Positions 34,328 to 44,162 of a stretch of DNA of 47,747 nt are shown one piece after another. How positions within the stretch are numbered: the first letter of the stretch is position 1; each line of letters opens with the position of its first letter. The notes under the pieces are model-generated. The model had not been told where the DNA came from, made no database searches, and saw only the letters and a list, made by a program, of their open reading frames with translations. This DNA is from an uncultured SAR86 cluster bacterium (GTDB lineage Bacteria; Pseudomonadota; Gammaproteobacteria; Magnimaribacterales; D2472), in the NCBI GenBank assembly GCA_902558375.1, contig CACEDQ010000008.1, positions 1 to 47,747 on the forward strand, in the 5' to 3' direction. Made by a program: the position numbers and the translations under genes.

Positions 34328-35239
34328 TTACTTTAATGTATCTAAGAGTATTGTGAAAGCTTCATCAATTTTAGACTTAGCTTGAATCTTTATTCCGTCT
34401 TGGTCAACAAACCTTATTTCTGATGAATGCAGTGCCATTCTTTTAATTTTTTTAGGTGATATCGTCTTATTAAAATTTTTATCGCCATATTTAGCATCAT
34501 TTAGTATTGGATGTCCTATATGATTGCTTTGAACTCTAATCTGATGAGTTCTTCCTGTAAAAATATCTATTTCTACAAAACAACTAGAATTTAATAGTTT
34601 TTTTAATTTAAATGATGATATTGCTTCTTTACCATTGTTAGCATTCACAAAAGATTTACTTTGATTAATGAAATGTTTATCGATCAATGTATTAACTTTT
34701 ATGGTCTTCTTTAAATGGCCTTTAATAATAGCCACATACTTTTTTTTAACTTTATTTGAAGCTAGTTGGTTATTGAACCATTTATTTGATTGTTTATTTT
34801 TTGATAAAACAAGACAACCTGAAGTTTCTTTATCTATTCTGTGACATAAATCAATTGAAATACCATAAATATCCCTTGCTATATCAATAATGCCAAAATT
34901 ATTTTTACTACCAGAATGAACTGAAATTCCATAGGGCTTATTAATTATTAAAAAATTATTATTCTCAAAAACAATATTATCTTTTATGAAGGAATGTAAT
35001 TTGGGGTTTATAGCTACAACATTTTTATCTATGTTATCTAAATAGGGTGGAATTCTAATTTGATCACCGGTTTTAATTTTTTTGTGGGGTTTGACTCTTC
35101 CAGAATTAATTCTTACCTCTCCTTTTCTAATAATATTATAAATTTTAGATTTAGGAATATTTTTAAATATTGAAATTAGATAATTATCTAGTCTCCTTCC
35201 ATTATTATCTTGGTTTACTTCTAATATTTTGACAGACAT
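34328..35239 (-). CDS. rluC: 23S rRNA pseudouridine synthase RluC
   Basis: Modifies U955, U2504 and U2580 of 23S rRNA in E. coli. The 303 residues have an N-terminal S4 RNA-binding domain (RRLDNYLISIFKNIPKSKIY near 15-34), then the RluA-type catalytic domain with D136 in LCHRIDKETSGC. The later TGRTHQIRVQSNHIGHPILND is also diagnostic. Divergent placement from rne matches E. coli, which favours RluC over RluD. Confidence 0.92.
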   Translation of the reverse strand: MSVKILEVNQDNNGRRLDNYLISIFKNIPKSKIYNIIRKGEVRINSGRVKPHKKIKTGDQIRIPPYLDNIDKNVVAINPKLHSFIKDNIVFENNNFLIINKPYGISVHSGSKNNFGIIDIARDIYGISIDLCHRIDKETSGCLVLSKNKQSNKWFNNQLASNKVKKKYVAIIKGHLKKTIKVNTLIDKHFINQSKSFVNANNGKEAISSFKLKKLLNSSCFVEIDIFTGRTHQIRVQSNHIGHPILNDAKYGDKNFNKTISPKKIKRMALHSSEIRFVDQDGIKIQAKSKIDEAFTILLDTLK

Positions 35240-35444
35240 AAGACAAATCTATAGGATATGAGTTTAAATAACTAGATAAACTAGATATTTATATAAAAAA
35301 AGTATTAAAAAAGAAAGATATATACAACAGTTTAATAACAACCCCTAACAGGGTTAATCATGTAAGCACTGAAGATAAGACTTACTGATAGAAGCTTAAC
35401 TAAGCACACTGCTGCATTATCTTCCTATATTTAGGGAGAATAAT
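35240..35444 (+). promoter_or_regulatory. rluC-rne divergent region and rne leader
   Basis: The longest gene-free stretch, 205 bases. The part near rluC is AT-rich with no clear hairpin. The 105 bases before rne hold small hairpins: AACCC/GGGTT (35340-35355), GTAAG/CTTAC (35362-35385) and GCTT/AAGC (35394-35405). An AGGGAG ribosome site is at 35433-35438. In E. coli the rne leader hairpins let RNase E adjust its own message; this leader could do the same, but I see no sequence match to that element. Confidence 0.45.
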
Positions 35445-37487
35445 ATGAAAAGAATACTTATTAATTCATCTTATGGTGATGAATTGCGCGTAGCACTAGT
35501 TGATGGTGCTAAATTATATGATTTTGATACAGAATCACCGGATAAAGTCCTTTTAAAAGGCAGCATTTTTAAAGCTACAGTTTCACGAATAGAATCCAGT
35601 TTAGATGCTGCATTTGTTAATTTTGGATCGGAAAGACATGGCTTCTTGCCATTAAAAGATCTATCAAGTGAGTATTACAAAAAAACAAATGGTAAAACTG
35701 AATGTACACTTAAAGAGGGTCAAGAAATTGTAGTACAGGTTACAAAGGAAGAAAGAGGAACCAAAGGAGCTGCTCTAACAACTCAAATAGGTCTTGCTGG
35801 AAGATTTCTTGTCTTAATTCCTAACTCATCAAGATCAGGTGGTATATCAAGAAGAATAGGTGGTGAAGAAAGAGATCAAATTAAACAAGCTCTAGACTCA
35901 ATAAATATTCCTGACAATATGAGTGTCATTGTAAGAACAAATGGTCTTGGTAGAACTAGTGAGGAGCTAAGCTTAGATTTAGCCTATTTGTTAGCTCTAT
36001 GGGATGAAATTAATAACAATATTCCTAACACAGAAAGTCCTGCACTAATTTATAGAGACGACAAATTAATAGTAAGAGTTGTAAAAGATTATTTTAAAGA
36101 TGACATCGAAGAGATTTTAATAGATGATAAAAACACTTTTAATGAAGCAAAAGAATTTATAGATGCTGTGCTTCCAGATCATGCAGATAAGGTTATGTTG
36201 TATGAGGAAGAAATACCATTATTTAATAGATACCAAATTGAATCACAAATTGAATTAGCTTTCCAAAGAGAAATATCTTTATCATCAGGAGGTTCGATTG
36301 TAATCGATCCAACTGAAGCCATGACGGCAGTAGATGTTAACTCTGCAAGATCAACTAAAGGGAAGGACATCGAAGATACAGCATACAAAACGAACCTAGA
36401 AGCTGCAAAAGAAATTGCAAGACAGCTTAGATTAAGAGATGTTGGTGGATTGGTGGTTATAGATTTTATTGATATGTTAGATCAATCTCATCAAGAAAAA
36501 GTAGAAGCTGCTTTTAGAAAAGCTGTTTACTCTGATAGAGCAAGGGTTCAAATTTCAGGTATTTCTAAATTTGGTCTATTGGAGGTATCAAGACAGAGAT
36601 TAAGACCCTCACTAAATGAATCATATGACATTGAGCATGTATTAGTGAGAGGTCCAAGGTCGCTTGGTCAGTCAATCTTAAGAATAATTGGAGAGGATTC
36701 AGCAAAAGATAATACTGGTGAAATTCAAGTATATGTCCCCTCAGATGTAGCAAGTTATTTATTGAACGAAAAAAGAAACGATATTATTAATATTGAAAAA
36801 ACAAATAATATTAGAGTTCTTATAATAGCTGATCCTTATAAATCAAGACCATACTACAAAGTAGTTAGAGTTAAAGCCTCTGATATTAAAAATGTTGATT
36901 CGTATGACTTAACACCCAAAAGTCCTGAGCCAGATACAAGTTGGAGAGATGATAAAAATCAATCTAAGATGATGAAGCCTGTGGTTGATGGTATTAAACC
37001 ACCAAAAATGCCTAAAAAGAAAAAAGATGGATTGGTATCTTGGATTAAAAGTATTACGGGCATTGATACAAAGGATAAACCTAAAGCTAAACCTAAACCT
37101 AAAAGAGGTAATCAGAATAGAAAAAGAAAACCTACTAGTGGTAATAAGCCAAAACAAAATCAACCAAGAAACATTAATAAAAAAAATGTTTCAAGCAAAC
37201 CAGAAAAGACTCCACAAAAGAAAAAGGAGCCTAACAAATTAAAAACTGGTTCTGGTAACAACAAAACTCAAAATAAGAGAAAGAACATTGATGCGAAGCC
37301 TAAAGATAAGGCGCCAAAAAAAGTAAAGGTTAATAAAGAACAATCTAACAAGCCAAAACCGTTTAAAAAAGAAATGGATAAAGCTCAATCAAAAAAAGAG
37401 CCTGCAATTAAAGAAATTGTAAAAGAGCCAAAGGTTAAAAAAGAGATACCTACCAGAGCTGCTAACGATCCGAGATACAAGAATTAA
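35445..37487 (+). CDS. rne: Ribonuclease E, without zinc-link cysteines
   Basis: Main endoribonuclease of mRNA decay and rRNA/tRNA processing. The 680 residues start KRILINSSYGDELRVALVDG. An S1 domain covers about 37-115, the DNase I-like catalytic part has D297 (TAVDVNSARST) and D340 (VVIDFIDM), and the C-terminal tail (about 480-680) is Lys/Pro/Asn-rich and disordered, a short version of the degradosome scaffold. GLVSWIKSITG near 519-529 looks like a membrane-binding amphipathic helix. The zinc-link CPRC of E. coli (404-407) reads LVRG here (400-403), and the only cysteine in the protein is C87. The 3' end overlaps nudC by 26 bases. Confidence 0.93.
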   Translation: MKRILINSSYGDELRVALVDGAKLYDFDTESPDKVLLKGSIFKATVSRIESSLDAAFVNFGSERHGFLPLKDLSSEYYKKTNGKTECTLKEGQEIVVQVTKEERGTKGAALTTQIGLAGRFLVLIPNSSRSGGISRRIGGEERDQIKQALDSINIPDNMSVIVRTNGLGRTSEELSLDLAYLLALWDEINNNIPNTESPALIYRDDKLIVRVVKDYFKDDIEEILIDDKNTFNEAKEFIDAVLPDHADKVMLYEEEIPLFNRYQIESQIELAFQREISLSSGGSIVIDPTEAMTAVDVNSARSTKGKDIEDTAYKTNLEAAKEIARQLRLRDVGGLVVIDFIDMLDQSHQEKVEAAFRKAVYSDRARVQISGISKFGLLEVSRQRLRPSLNESYDIEHVLVRGPRSLGQSILRIIGEDSAKDNTGEIQVYVPSDVASYLLNEKRNDIINIEKTNNIRVLIIADPYKSRPYYKVVRVKASDIKNVDSYDLTPKSPEPDTSWRDDKNQSKMMKPVVDGIKPPKMPKKKKDGLVSWIKSITGIDTKDKPKAKPKPKRGNQNRKRKPTSGNKPKQNQPRNINKKNVSSKPEKTPQKKKEPNKLKTGSGNNKTQNKRKNIDAKPKDKAPKKVKVNKEQSNKPKPFKKEMDKAQSKKEPAIKEIVKEPKVKKEIPTRAANDPRYKN

Positions 37488-38277
37488 TCAGTCGTCCAGA
37501 AAGTGTTGAGTTGGGTGGTATATTAGGCAAGTTATCTATATCAAACCATTTTGCATCAACAATTTCATTACCATCTACTTTGATGTCGCCTGATTCATAA
37601 TCGCATGTGTATGCAAGCATCAGTTGGCTTGGAAAAGGCCATGCCTGGCTTGCATAGTAATTAATATTATTAACTTTAAGGGAAACTTCTTCAAAAACTT
37701 CACGAATCACTGTTTCTTCTGCAGTTTCAGATACCTCTACAAATCCAGCTAATGCACTATAAAGACCTTCTGGAAAAAGAGCATTTCTTGCTAATAGAAT
37801 TTGATTATCTTTTTTAATTAAAGCTAAAACACATGGAGATATTTTTGGATAAATCATTAAATTATTGCATTTACAAAACATAGCCTCCTCAATTGAATCA
37901 AATTCCATAACTGAACCACAGTAACCACAATGTTTACTACTATTTAAGTAATGAAGTAACTGATTTGCCCTACCAACAAGCCCTAAATCTTTTTCTGATA
38001 AAATTGTCATTAAATATCGTAGATCATATTCCACCAAGGATTTATAACCCTGATTTGAAAGATTAAAGGATTCATTTGATAAATCAGCAGCATAAATGTT
38101 TGTATTATTATCTTGAGCAATACCAATTTTTTTAAATTCAAAATTAGTAAAATTTAAAAATGATGAATTTAAAAGAAACGTTTTATCATTCAAATCATAT
38201 AAAACCTTATTATTTATAAAAATAATAAATAGATTTGAAATTTCAGGCTTAATGTCAAAAAATCTTTTAAAATGCAT
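37462..38277 (-). CDS. nudC: NADH pyrophosphatase NudC (NAD-decapping)
   Basis: Hydrolyses NADH and removes NAD caps from RNA. It has a zinc ribbon (CGYCGSVMEF and CKCNN) and a Nudix box GFVEVSETAEETVIREVFEEV. The NudC-type SQAWPFPSQLMLAY segment follows the box. I place the start at the ATG at 38277 (271 residues), because a longer 284-residue frame from 38316 would run 18 bases into the divergent nhaB gene and adds only a non-conserved hydrophobic stretch. No Shine-Dalgarno decides it. The last 26 bases overlap rne. Confidence 0.9.
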   Translation of the reverse strand: MHFKRFFDIKPEISNLFIIFINNKVLYDLNDKTFLLNSSFLNFTNFEFKKIGIAQDNNTNIYAADLSNESFNLSNQGYKSLVEYDLRYLMTILSEKDLGLVGRANQLLHYLNSSKHCGYCGSVMEFDSIEEAMFCKCNNLMIYPKISPCVLALIKKDNQILLARNALFPEGLYSALAGFVEVSETAEETVIREVFEEVSLKVNNINYYASQAWPFPSQLMLAYTCDYESGDIKVDGNEIVDAKWFDIDNLPNIPPNSTLSGRLINSCISDR

Positions 38278-38298
38278 AATTAATAATAAAATACTTAT

Positions 38299-39810
38299 AT
38301 GATTAGCGAAATACAAAAACTTTTTTTAGGTAACTCACCAATTTGGTACAAGCAGACCATTGTAGCTTTCTTAATAATTAATCCAATAGCCTTAGTACTT
38401 TTTAATTCAATTGGAATGAATGGCAATTTTATAGTTGGTTGGATGTTTTTGCTTGAATTCATATTCACCCTAGCATTAGCGCTTAAGTGCTACCCCCTTC
38501 AACCAGGAGGTTTGCTTGCGATTGAAGCTATAGTCCTAGGGCTTACAACAACAAAAGGTATTTATTATGAAATAGAGCACAATCTTGAAGTAATTTTGTT
38601 ATTGATTTTTATGGTAGCTGGCATCTATTTTATGAAAAATTTGATGCTGACTATATTTACCAAACTATTATTAAAAGTTAAATCTAAGATAAATTTATCT
38701 TTAATGTTCTGTTTTGCTGCAGCAATATTGTCTGCATTCTTAGATGCTCTAACTGTTACCGCAGTACTTATTGGTGTAACAATTGGTTTTTACAGGGTCT
38801 ATCATACAGTTTCCTCGGGTAAGGATTTTAGTAATAAAGATCACAACTATAATGATGACTCATCATTATCAGATATTGGCACTGAAGATCTTGAGTCTTT
38901 TAAAGCGTTCTTAAGAGACTTGGTTATGCATGGCGCCGTGGGTACGGCTCTTGGAGGAGTATGTACAATTGTTGGTGAACCTCAGAATTTATTAATTGCA
39001 AAAGTTGCTGGATGGGAATTTATTGAATTCGTTATTCGAATGGCGCCAGTAACTATGCCTGTATTTATAGCTGGTCTTTTAACCTGTTTTTTAGTAGAAA
39101 GATTTTCTATTGCTGGTTTTGGTAATCAATTACCAGAGAGTGTAAGAAATATATTTAATGACTTTGATGTATATGAAACTCAAAATACAACTCTTAGGCA
39201 CAAAGCAGAACTAGTTATAGAAAGCTGTGTTGCTGTATTTTTAGTATTTGCATTGGCATTTCATGTTGCTGCTGTTGGGCTAATTGGTCTTGCTGTAATA
39301 ATTTTATTAACAGCTTTTAAAGGTATAACAGAGGAACATCACCTTGGTGAAGCTTTTCATGAAGCACTCCCATTTACAGCCCTGCTAGCTGTTTTCTTTG
39401 CAATAGTAAGTGTAATCAATGATCAGCAACTATTTTTACCCGTTATAACTTATGTCCTAGCACAACCTTTGGATGTTCAGCCCCCATTATTTTTTGTTGC
39501 TAATGGCTTTTTATCAGCAATAAGTGACAATGTTTTTGTTGCTACAATTTATATTAATGAGGTTAAAGCAGCTCTTGATAGCGGTGTTATTAACAGAGAA
39601 CAGTTTGATCTATTAGCTGTATCAATTAATACAGGAACAAATATTCCAAGTATTGCAACTCCAAATGGACAAGCTGCATTTTTATTTTTACTCACTTCTT
39701 CGCTTGCACCATTGATTAATTTATCTTATCTAAGAATGGTTATGATGGCTCTTCCATACACAATTGTTTTATCAATTGTAGGATTTTTATCCATAGTATA
39801 TCTATTGTAA
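38299..39810 (+). CDS. nhaB: Na+/H+ antiporter NhaB
   Basis: Expels sodium in exchange for protons. The 503-residue polytopic protein follows E. coli NhaB throughout: [20 protein letters not shown] near 52, [54 protein letters not shown] and [20 protein letters not shown]. The C-terminus is about 20 residues shorter than E. coli. With Na+-NQR it completes a sodium cycle. Two bases separate it from dusA. Confidence 0.96.
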   Translation: MISEIQKLFLGNSPIWYKQTIVAFLIINPIALVLFNSIGMNGNFIVGWMFLLEFIFTLALALKCYPLQPGGLLAIEAIVLGLTTTKGIYYEIEHNLEVILLLIFMVAGIYFMKNLMLTIFTKLLLKVKSKINLSLMFCFAAAILSAFLDALTVTAVLIGVTIGFYRVYHTVSSGKDFSNKDHNYNDDSSLSDIGTEDLESFKAFLRDLVMHGAVGTALGGVCTIVGEPQNLLIAKVAGWEFIEFVIRMAPVTMPVFIAGLLTCFLVERFSIAGFGNQLPESVRNIFNDFDVYETQNTTLRHKAELVIESCVAVFLVFALAFHVAAVGLIGLAVIILLTAFKGITEEHHLGEAFHEALPFTALLAVFFAIVSVINDQQLFLPVITYVLAQPLDVQPPLFFVANGFLSAISDNVFVATIYINEVKAALDSGVINREQFDLLAVSINTGTNIPSIATPNGQAAFLFLLTSSLAPLINLSYLRMVMMALPYTIVLSIVGFLSIVYLL

Positions 39811-39812
39811 GA

Positions 39813-40784
39813 ATGTCTTATTCAAGCATGCACAAGGCATCTATTGCTCCGATGATGCAATACACTGATATGCATGACAGATATCTCTTAAGATTAATTT
39901 CTAAAAAAGTTTTTTTATATACTGAAATGGTTACAACCGGAGCCATTCTTTATGGCAAATGCTTCCATCAATTAGACTTTAATAAAGAGGAACATCCTGT
40001 TGCAATTCAGCTTGGAGGTTCTGATGTTAATGATTTGGTTAAGTCTGCAAAAATAGCTGAGGATTATGGTTATGATGAAATCAATTTAAATGTTGGCTGC
40101 CCTTCTGATAGAGTTCAAAAAGGTAGATTTGGTGCTTGCTTAATGCTTGAACCAGATCATGTAGCAGAGTGTTTAAATGCAATGCAAACAAATGTTAAGG
40201 TCCCAGTAACTGTAAAGTGTAGACTTGGAGTTGATCATCATGAAGATTATGAATTCTTAAATAATTTTGTAAATATTGTTCAAGATGCTGGTATTAATCA
40301 TTTTATCATTCATGCACGAAATGGTATTTTGAAAGGATTAAGTCCAAGACAAAATAGACACATTCCCCCGCTTAAATACGATTATGTTTATCAATTAAAA
40401 AAAGATTTTCCTAATCTAAATATTACTATTAATGGCGGTATTAAAACTATTGATGAATGCAAAGAACATCTTAAATATGTTGATGGGGTAATGATTGGAA
40501 GAGCGGCTTATGAAAATCCATTTTTAATTAAAGACATTGATACAGAATTATATGGTATTGAATCAAAAGTAAATTCTAAAAAATCAATTCTTAATCAATA
40601 TTTAGATTATGTTGAAGAAAGACTTCAAGAAGGACATGATTTATCAAGAATGATGAAGCATCTTTTTGGTCTTTCACGAGGAGATAAATTTGCAAAAACT
40701 TTTAGAATTAAAATTCTAGAAGTTATTAAAAAAGAATCGATAAAGCCATATAGGAAAGAATTAGAAGATTTATTGCTCTATTAA
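39813..40784 (+). CDS. dusA: tRNA-dihydrouridine synthase DusA
   Basis: Flavoenzyme reducing U20 and U20a in the tRNA D-loop. The 323 residues show SIAPMMQYTDMHDRYLLRL (10-28), catalytic C96 in NLNVGCPSDRVQKGRFGACLM, FIIHARNGILKGLSP and the FMN phosphate site INGGIKT. The KGLSP-like stretch and QRTDM-type opening place it with DusA rather than DusB or DusC. It overlaps mlaA convergently by 15 bases. Confidence 0.95.
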   Translation: MSYSSMHKASIAPMMQYTDMHDRYLLRLISKKVFLYTEMVTTGAILYGKCFHQLDFNKEEHPVAIQLGGSDVNDLVKSAKIAEDYGYDEINLNVGCPSDRVQKGRFGACLMLEPDHVAECLNAMQTNVKVPVTVKCRLGVDHHEDYEFLNNFVNIVQDAGINHFIIHARNGILKGLSPRQNRHIPPLKYDYVYQLKKDFPNLNITINGGIKTIDECKEHLKYVDGVMIGRAAYENPFLIKDIDTELYGIESKVNSKKSILNQYLDYVEERLQEGHDLSRMMKHLFGLSRGDKFAKTFRIKILEVIKKESIKPYRKELEDLLLY

Positions 40785-41468
40785 AAAATCATCCATATCA
40801 TCTAAGAAGTCATCCTCTACACCAAGACCGTCTTTAACCTCATAATTCATATACTGTACATATGAGTCTTTTACGAAATTATACTTATCTCCAACTACTA
40901 GCGACTCCACCTCTAATAGTCGTTCCCTCGTCTCAAGTGCATCTAAGCCTCTAAGCGCAATATTTTCATCGGTTTCTGTCATATGAAATGTAACAGAAAC
41001 AAAAGAAGATAGAGGTTTTGTAAACGTATCTCTTACAGTAGATGGACCAAGGGCTGGTAACATTATGTATGGGCCTGAAGGAACTCCCCATTTTGCTAAT
41101 GTTTGAGAAAAATCTTCTTCATGTTTTTCAAGACCCATTTGTGTAGCAACATCGAAAAAACCACCAAGACCGATAGTTGTATTTATTATAAATCTTGTAA
41201 AATCATTCATAGCAAGTCCAGGCTTGCCTTGAAACACCTGATTGATAGTAGTCTCAACTTCTTCTAAATTATTAAAAAAATTTGAAACACCTTTTTTAAC
41301 AGGGCTTGGTGCCTTTGAATATACCTTGGCAACAGGCTTTAGAAAATTATTGTCCAATGATTCGTTAAACTTAAATGTGGCTCTATTAATATCTTCAAAG
41401 GGATCATTTATCTCTTGAGCATGAACAAAAGAAATATTCAGAATTATGAATGCAAAAAGAAATTTCAT
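40770..41468 (-). CDS. mlaA: MlaA/VacJ-like outer membrane lipid transport protein
   Basis: MlaA removes mislocalised phospholipids from the outer leaflet. The DPFEDINRATFKFNESLDN motif, FINTTIGLGGFFDVA and EEDFSQTLAKWGVPSGPYIMLP are family signatures. The start chosen is the ATG at 41468, giving a clean Sec signal KFLFAFIILNISFVHA cut before QEI; an upstream ATG at 41483 would overlap mrp. There is no cysteine at the cleavage site, so it is not a typical lipoprotein as in E. coli. The other Mla genes are not here. C-terminus is acidic. Confidence 0.9.
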   Translation of the reverse strand: MKFLFAFIILNISFVHAQEINDPFEDINRATFKFNESLDNNFLKPVAKVYSKAPSPVKKGVSNFFNNLEEVETTINQVFQGKPGLAMNDFTRFIINTTIGLGGFFDVATQMGLEKHEEDFSQTLAKWGVPSGPYIMLPALGPSTVRDTFTKPLSSFVSVTFHMTETDENIALRGLDALETRERLLEVESLVVGDKYNFVKDSYVQYMNYEVKDGLGVEDDFLDDMDDFLIEQ

Positions 41469-41475
41469 ATGAAAA

Positions 41476-42168
41476 TTATACAAGTGATTCTATCTTGCTA
41501 GATATACCTCGAAAGAAAATATGTGTTTTTTTTGGATCAAAGTTATAAATATCACTTGAATAAGGAATTGAATCTAATTTATCAATATTATTATTTGAGA
41601 ATGCAGATAAATTTTTATCACTAATGTTATTCGAAATATTGTTTTCAATATAACCAAGTATATTAATATTTAATTTTTTAAACATCATAATAGTTTTAGT
41701 CGTATCATGAATAGATAGAATATTTGGAGTTGAAATTAATATTGAATAATCTAACTTTAATTCCTTTGATATTGTTAAATATGCATCGCCTGTTCCTGGA
41801 GGCATATCAACAAATAATACATCCAAGTCACCCCAATCTGTTGAGTGAATTAATTGTTTTATTGCTCCACTCAGCATTGGCCCCCTCCATAAAGCAGCTT
41901 TTTCATCATCTAAAATAAAACCCATTGAATTAAGTAAAACTCCATTAGAGTTAATTGGCTTAAATAATTTTTTTTCATCTTTGATGATAATTTCAGGCTT
42001 TGTTTTATCTACGTTAAATAATAAATGTTGATTTGGGCCATAAATATCAGCATCTAAAATACCTACTTTTAGATTTTTTGCGGCCTCTATTGCAATTCCT
42101 GCAGTAATTGAGCTTTTGCCTACTCCTCCTTTTGCAGATGCTATAGCAAATATTTTCTTAATGGTCAT
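41476..42168 (-). CDS. Mrp/ApbC-type P-loop ATPase, shortened, no CxxC
   Basis: Nucleotide-binding protein of the Mrp/NBP35 group, normally an Fe-S cluster carrier. The deviant Walker A SAKGGVGKSS is near residue 9, then LDADIYGPNQHLLF and DVLFVDMPPGTGDAYLT. It is 230 residues from ATG 42168 (E. coli Mrp 369): the N-terminal DUF59/MIP18 domain is absent and the C-terminal cluster motif (CSNCG region after GIVENM) reads ENNISNNISDKN, with no cysteine at all in the chosen frame. A 15-residue upward extension to 42213 would contain CIIC but overlaps metG by 10 bases. Divergent pairing with metG is as in E. coli, which supports orthology. Confidence 0.82.
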   Translation of the reverse strand: MTIKKIFAIASAKGGVGKSSITAGIAIEAAKNLKVGILDADIYGPNQHLLFNVDKTKPEIIIKDEKKLFKPINSNGVLLNSMGFILDDEKAALWRGPMLSGAIKQLIHSTDWGDLDVLFVDMPPGTGDAYLTISKELKLDYSILISTPNILSIHDTTKTIMMFKKLNINILGYIENNISNNISDKNLSAFSNNNIDKLDSIPYSSDIYNFDPKKTHIFFRGISSKIESLV

Positions 42169-42186
42169 ATGAGATGCTTTTTCACA

Positions 42187-42192
42187 TATAAT
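42187..42192 (+). promoter_or_regulatory. TATAAT just before metG
   Basis: A perfect TATAAT ends 11 bases before the metG ATG, with no Shine-Dalgarno between. The leader would be about 5 bases, so metG may be translated as a near-leaderless message. The -35 position (GTCATA, 42164-42169) is weak. Confidence 0.4.
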
Positions 42193-42203
42193 ACAGCTTA
42201 TAT

Positions 42204-44162
42204 ATGAGCTCAACTACAGCTAAAGGCAGAAAAATAATAATTACTCAGGCTTTGCCTTATGCAAATGCCTCACTTCATCTTGGACATATACTTGAAGCTG
42301 TTCAATCAGATATTTGGTCAAGATTCCAAAATAACTCTGGTAACGAGTGTTTATTCTTTTGTGCTGATGATACTCATGGCACTCCAGTTATGCTCAAAGC
42401 AAAAGAAATGGGCATTTCTCCAGAAAAACTTATTAAAGATATTCAAAAAGATCATGAAGAAACTTACAAGCTTTATGATATTAACTTTACAAATTATCAC
42501 TCAACTCATTCAGAGGAAAATAAGAAATACTCAGAGCTTATCTATTCAAAGGCAAAAGATAACGGTTTTATTACAAGAAATACTATTAATCAATTATTTG
42601 ATGAAAGTGAATCAATGTTCTTGTCTGACAGATTTGTTAAAGGCACATGTCCAAAGTGTGGCGCTGAAGATCAACACGGTGACAACTGTAGTGTATGTGG
42701 TGCTACATACGATGTAAGTGAAATAAAAGACCCTATATCAGTAATTTCAAACACCAAGCCAATTAAAAAAGAAAGTGAACATTTATTTTTTGATCTTCCA
42801 AAAAAAATTGATGCTTTAAAAGAATTCCTTGCAAATGGCGATTTACAAAAACCTATAACCAATAAATTAAACGAATGGTTAAATGACGACCTTCAACAAT
42901 GGGATATTTCACGTGATGCTCCATATTTTGGTTTTGAAATACCAGGTGAAGATAATAAATATTTTTATGTATGGTTGGATGCTCCAATTGGATACATAGC
43001 TTCTATTGATAATTGGGCTGCAAAAAATAAACTAGATATGAGTGCTTTATGGTCAGAGAACTCTGATTATGAAATTTATCATTTTATAGGTAAAGACATT
43101 GCTTACTTTCATGGCTTATTTTGGCCAGCCCTGTTAAGCGCGGCAAATTTTAAAATACCAAACGGTATTTATGTTCATGGATTCTTGACTATCAATGGTG
43201 AAAAGATGTCAAAATCTAAAGGTACAGGAATTATGGCAAAAGAATTTGCAAAAATTTGTGATCCTGAAACCTTAAGATATTATTTTGCTGCAAAATTGAA
43301 TGACAAGGTTGAAGATATAGATCTTAATTTTGAGGATTATGTTCAAAGAATAAACTCAGATCTTGTTGGTAAATATTTAAATATTGCTAGCAGATGCTCA
43401 TCCTTTATAGCAAAAAATGATAATAAGTTATCAGAAACATATGATCTTGATTTAATTCAAAAAGTTTCAAGTCAACATGAATCGATAATAGAAAATTTTG
43501 AAAGAAGAAATTTCTCCAAAGCTGTAAGACTTATTATGGATTTGGCTGATATTACCAATAAATATATAAACGACAATACGCCGTGGAAAAAAGATAAAGA
43601 TGAGGCTGCTTATATTGCCACAACAGCTCTTAATGCATTTAATATATTAACTATTTATCTAAGTCCAATTATTCCAAAAATAACTCAAGAAGCTTTCAAA
43701 TTTCTAAATCAAACCAACCAATCCTTTGATGATGTTGAAAAAAAACTTGAGAAAGACATTAATAAATATAAACCACTATTAAAAAGACTAGACCCTATTA
43801 TTATCCCTGAGGAAAAAGAAATGACCGAAGAAAATAACTATATTAATATCGATCAATTTGCAGAAATTGATTTACGAGTTGCAAAGATTATTGATGCGTC
43901 ACTTGTTGAAGGAGCCGATAAACTACTTCAACTTAAACTAGATGTTGGCGAGTTAGGTAAAAGAAATGTATTTGCTGGAATAAAAGCAGCATACAGCCCT
44001 GATGAATTAATTGATAAAATGGTTGTATTGGTAAGCAATCTAGCTCCTAGACAAATGAAGTTCGGTTTATCAGAGGGAATGGTTTTAGCCTCAAGTGATG
44101 ATAAAGGTATATATTTAATTTCTCCAGATTCTGGAGCTGTTCCTGGTTTAAGGGTTAAGTAA
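42204..44162 (+). CDS. metG: Methionyl-tRNA synthetase
   Basis: Charges tRNA-Met. The 652 residues include the HIGH-type motif HLGH (25-28), a zinc knuckle ([18 protein letters not shown] near 149-165), KMSKS near 333, and a C-terminal tRNA-binding domain (about 550-652; [14 protein letters not shown]) that mediates dimerisation. The subtype matches E. coli MetG. The stop overlaps the next ATG by one base (TAATG). Confidence 0.97.
   Translation: MSSTTAKGRKIIITQALPYANASLHLGHILEAVQSDIWSRFQNNSGNECLFFCADDTHGTPVMLKAKEMGISPEKLIKDIQKDHEETYKLYDINFTNYHSTHSEENKKYSELIYSKAKDNGFITRNTINQLFDESESMFLSDRFVKGTCPKCGAEDQHGDNCSVCGATYDVSEIKDPISVISNTKPIKKESEHLFFDLPKKIDALKEFLANGDLQKPITNKLNEWLNDDLQQWDISRDAPYFGFEIPGEDNKYFYVWLDAPIGYIASIDNWAAKNKLDMSALWSENSDYEIYHFIGKDIAYFHGLFWPALLSAANFKIPNGIYVHGFLTINGEKMSKSKGTGIMAKEFAKICDPETLRYYFAAKLNDKVEDIDLNFEDYVQRINSDLVGKYLNIASRCSSFIAKNDNKLSETYDLDLIQKVSSQHESIIENFERRNFSKAVRLIMDLADITNKYINDNTPWKKDKDEAAYIATTALNAFNILTIYLSPIIPKITQEAFKFLNQTNQSFDDVEKKLEKDINKYKPLLKRLDPIIIPEEKEMTEENNYINIDQFAEIDLRVAKIIDASLVEGADKLLQLKLDVGELGKRNVFAGIKAAYSPDELIDKMVVLVSNLAPRQMKFGLSEGMVLASSDDKGIYLISPDSGAVPGLRVK

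Noticed and set aside
35240-35444. Small RNA gene or tRNA in the rne upstream region
   Set aside because: No cloverleaf or conserved T-loop; only short hairpins that fit an mRNA leader.
36909-37484. Repetitive Lys/Pro-rich DNA at the 3' end of rne, considered as a DNA repeat array
   Set aside because: No regular period or conserved repeat unit with spacers; it is the disordered tail of RNase E.
38278-38316. Longer nudC start at 38316
   Set aside because: It overlaps the divergent nhaB start by 18 bases and adds a non-conserved hydrophobic stretch.
42259-42717. 152-residue plus-strand frame inside metG
   Set aside because: Out-of-frame shadow of the MetG catalytic core with Leu/Lys-rich low-complexity content.
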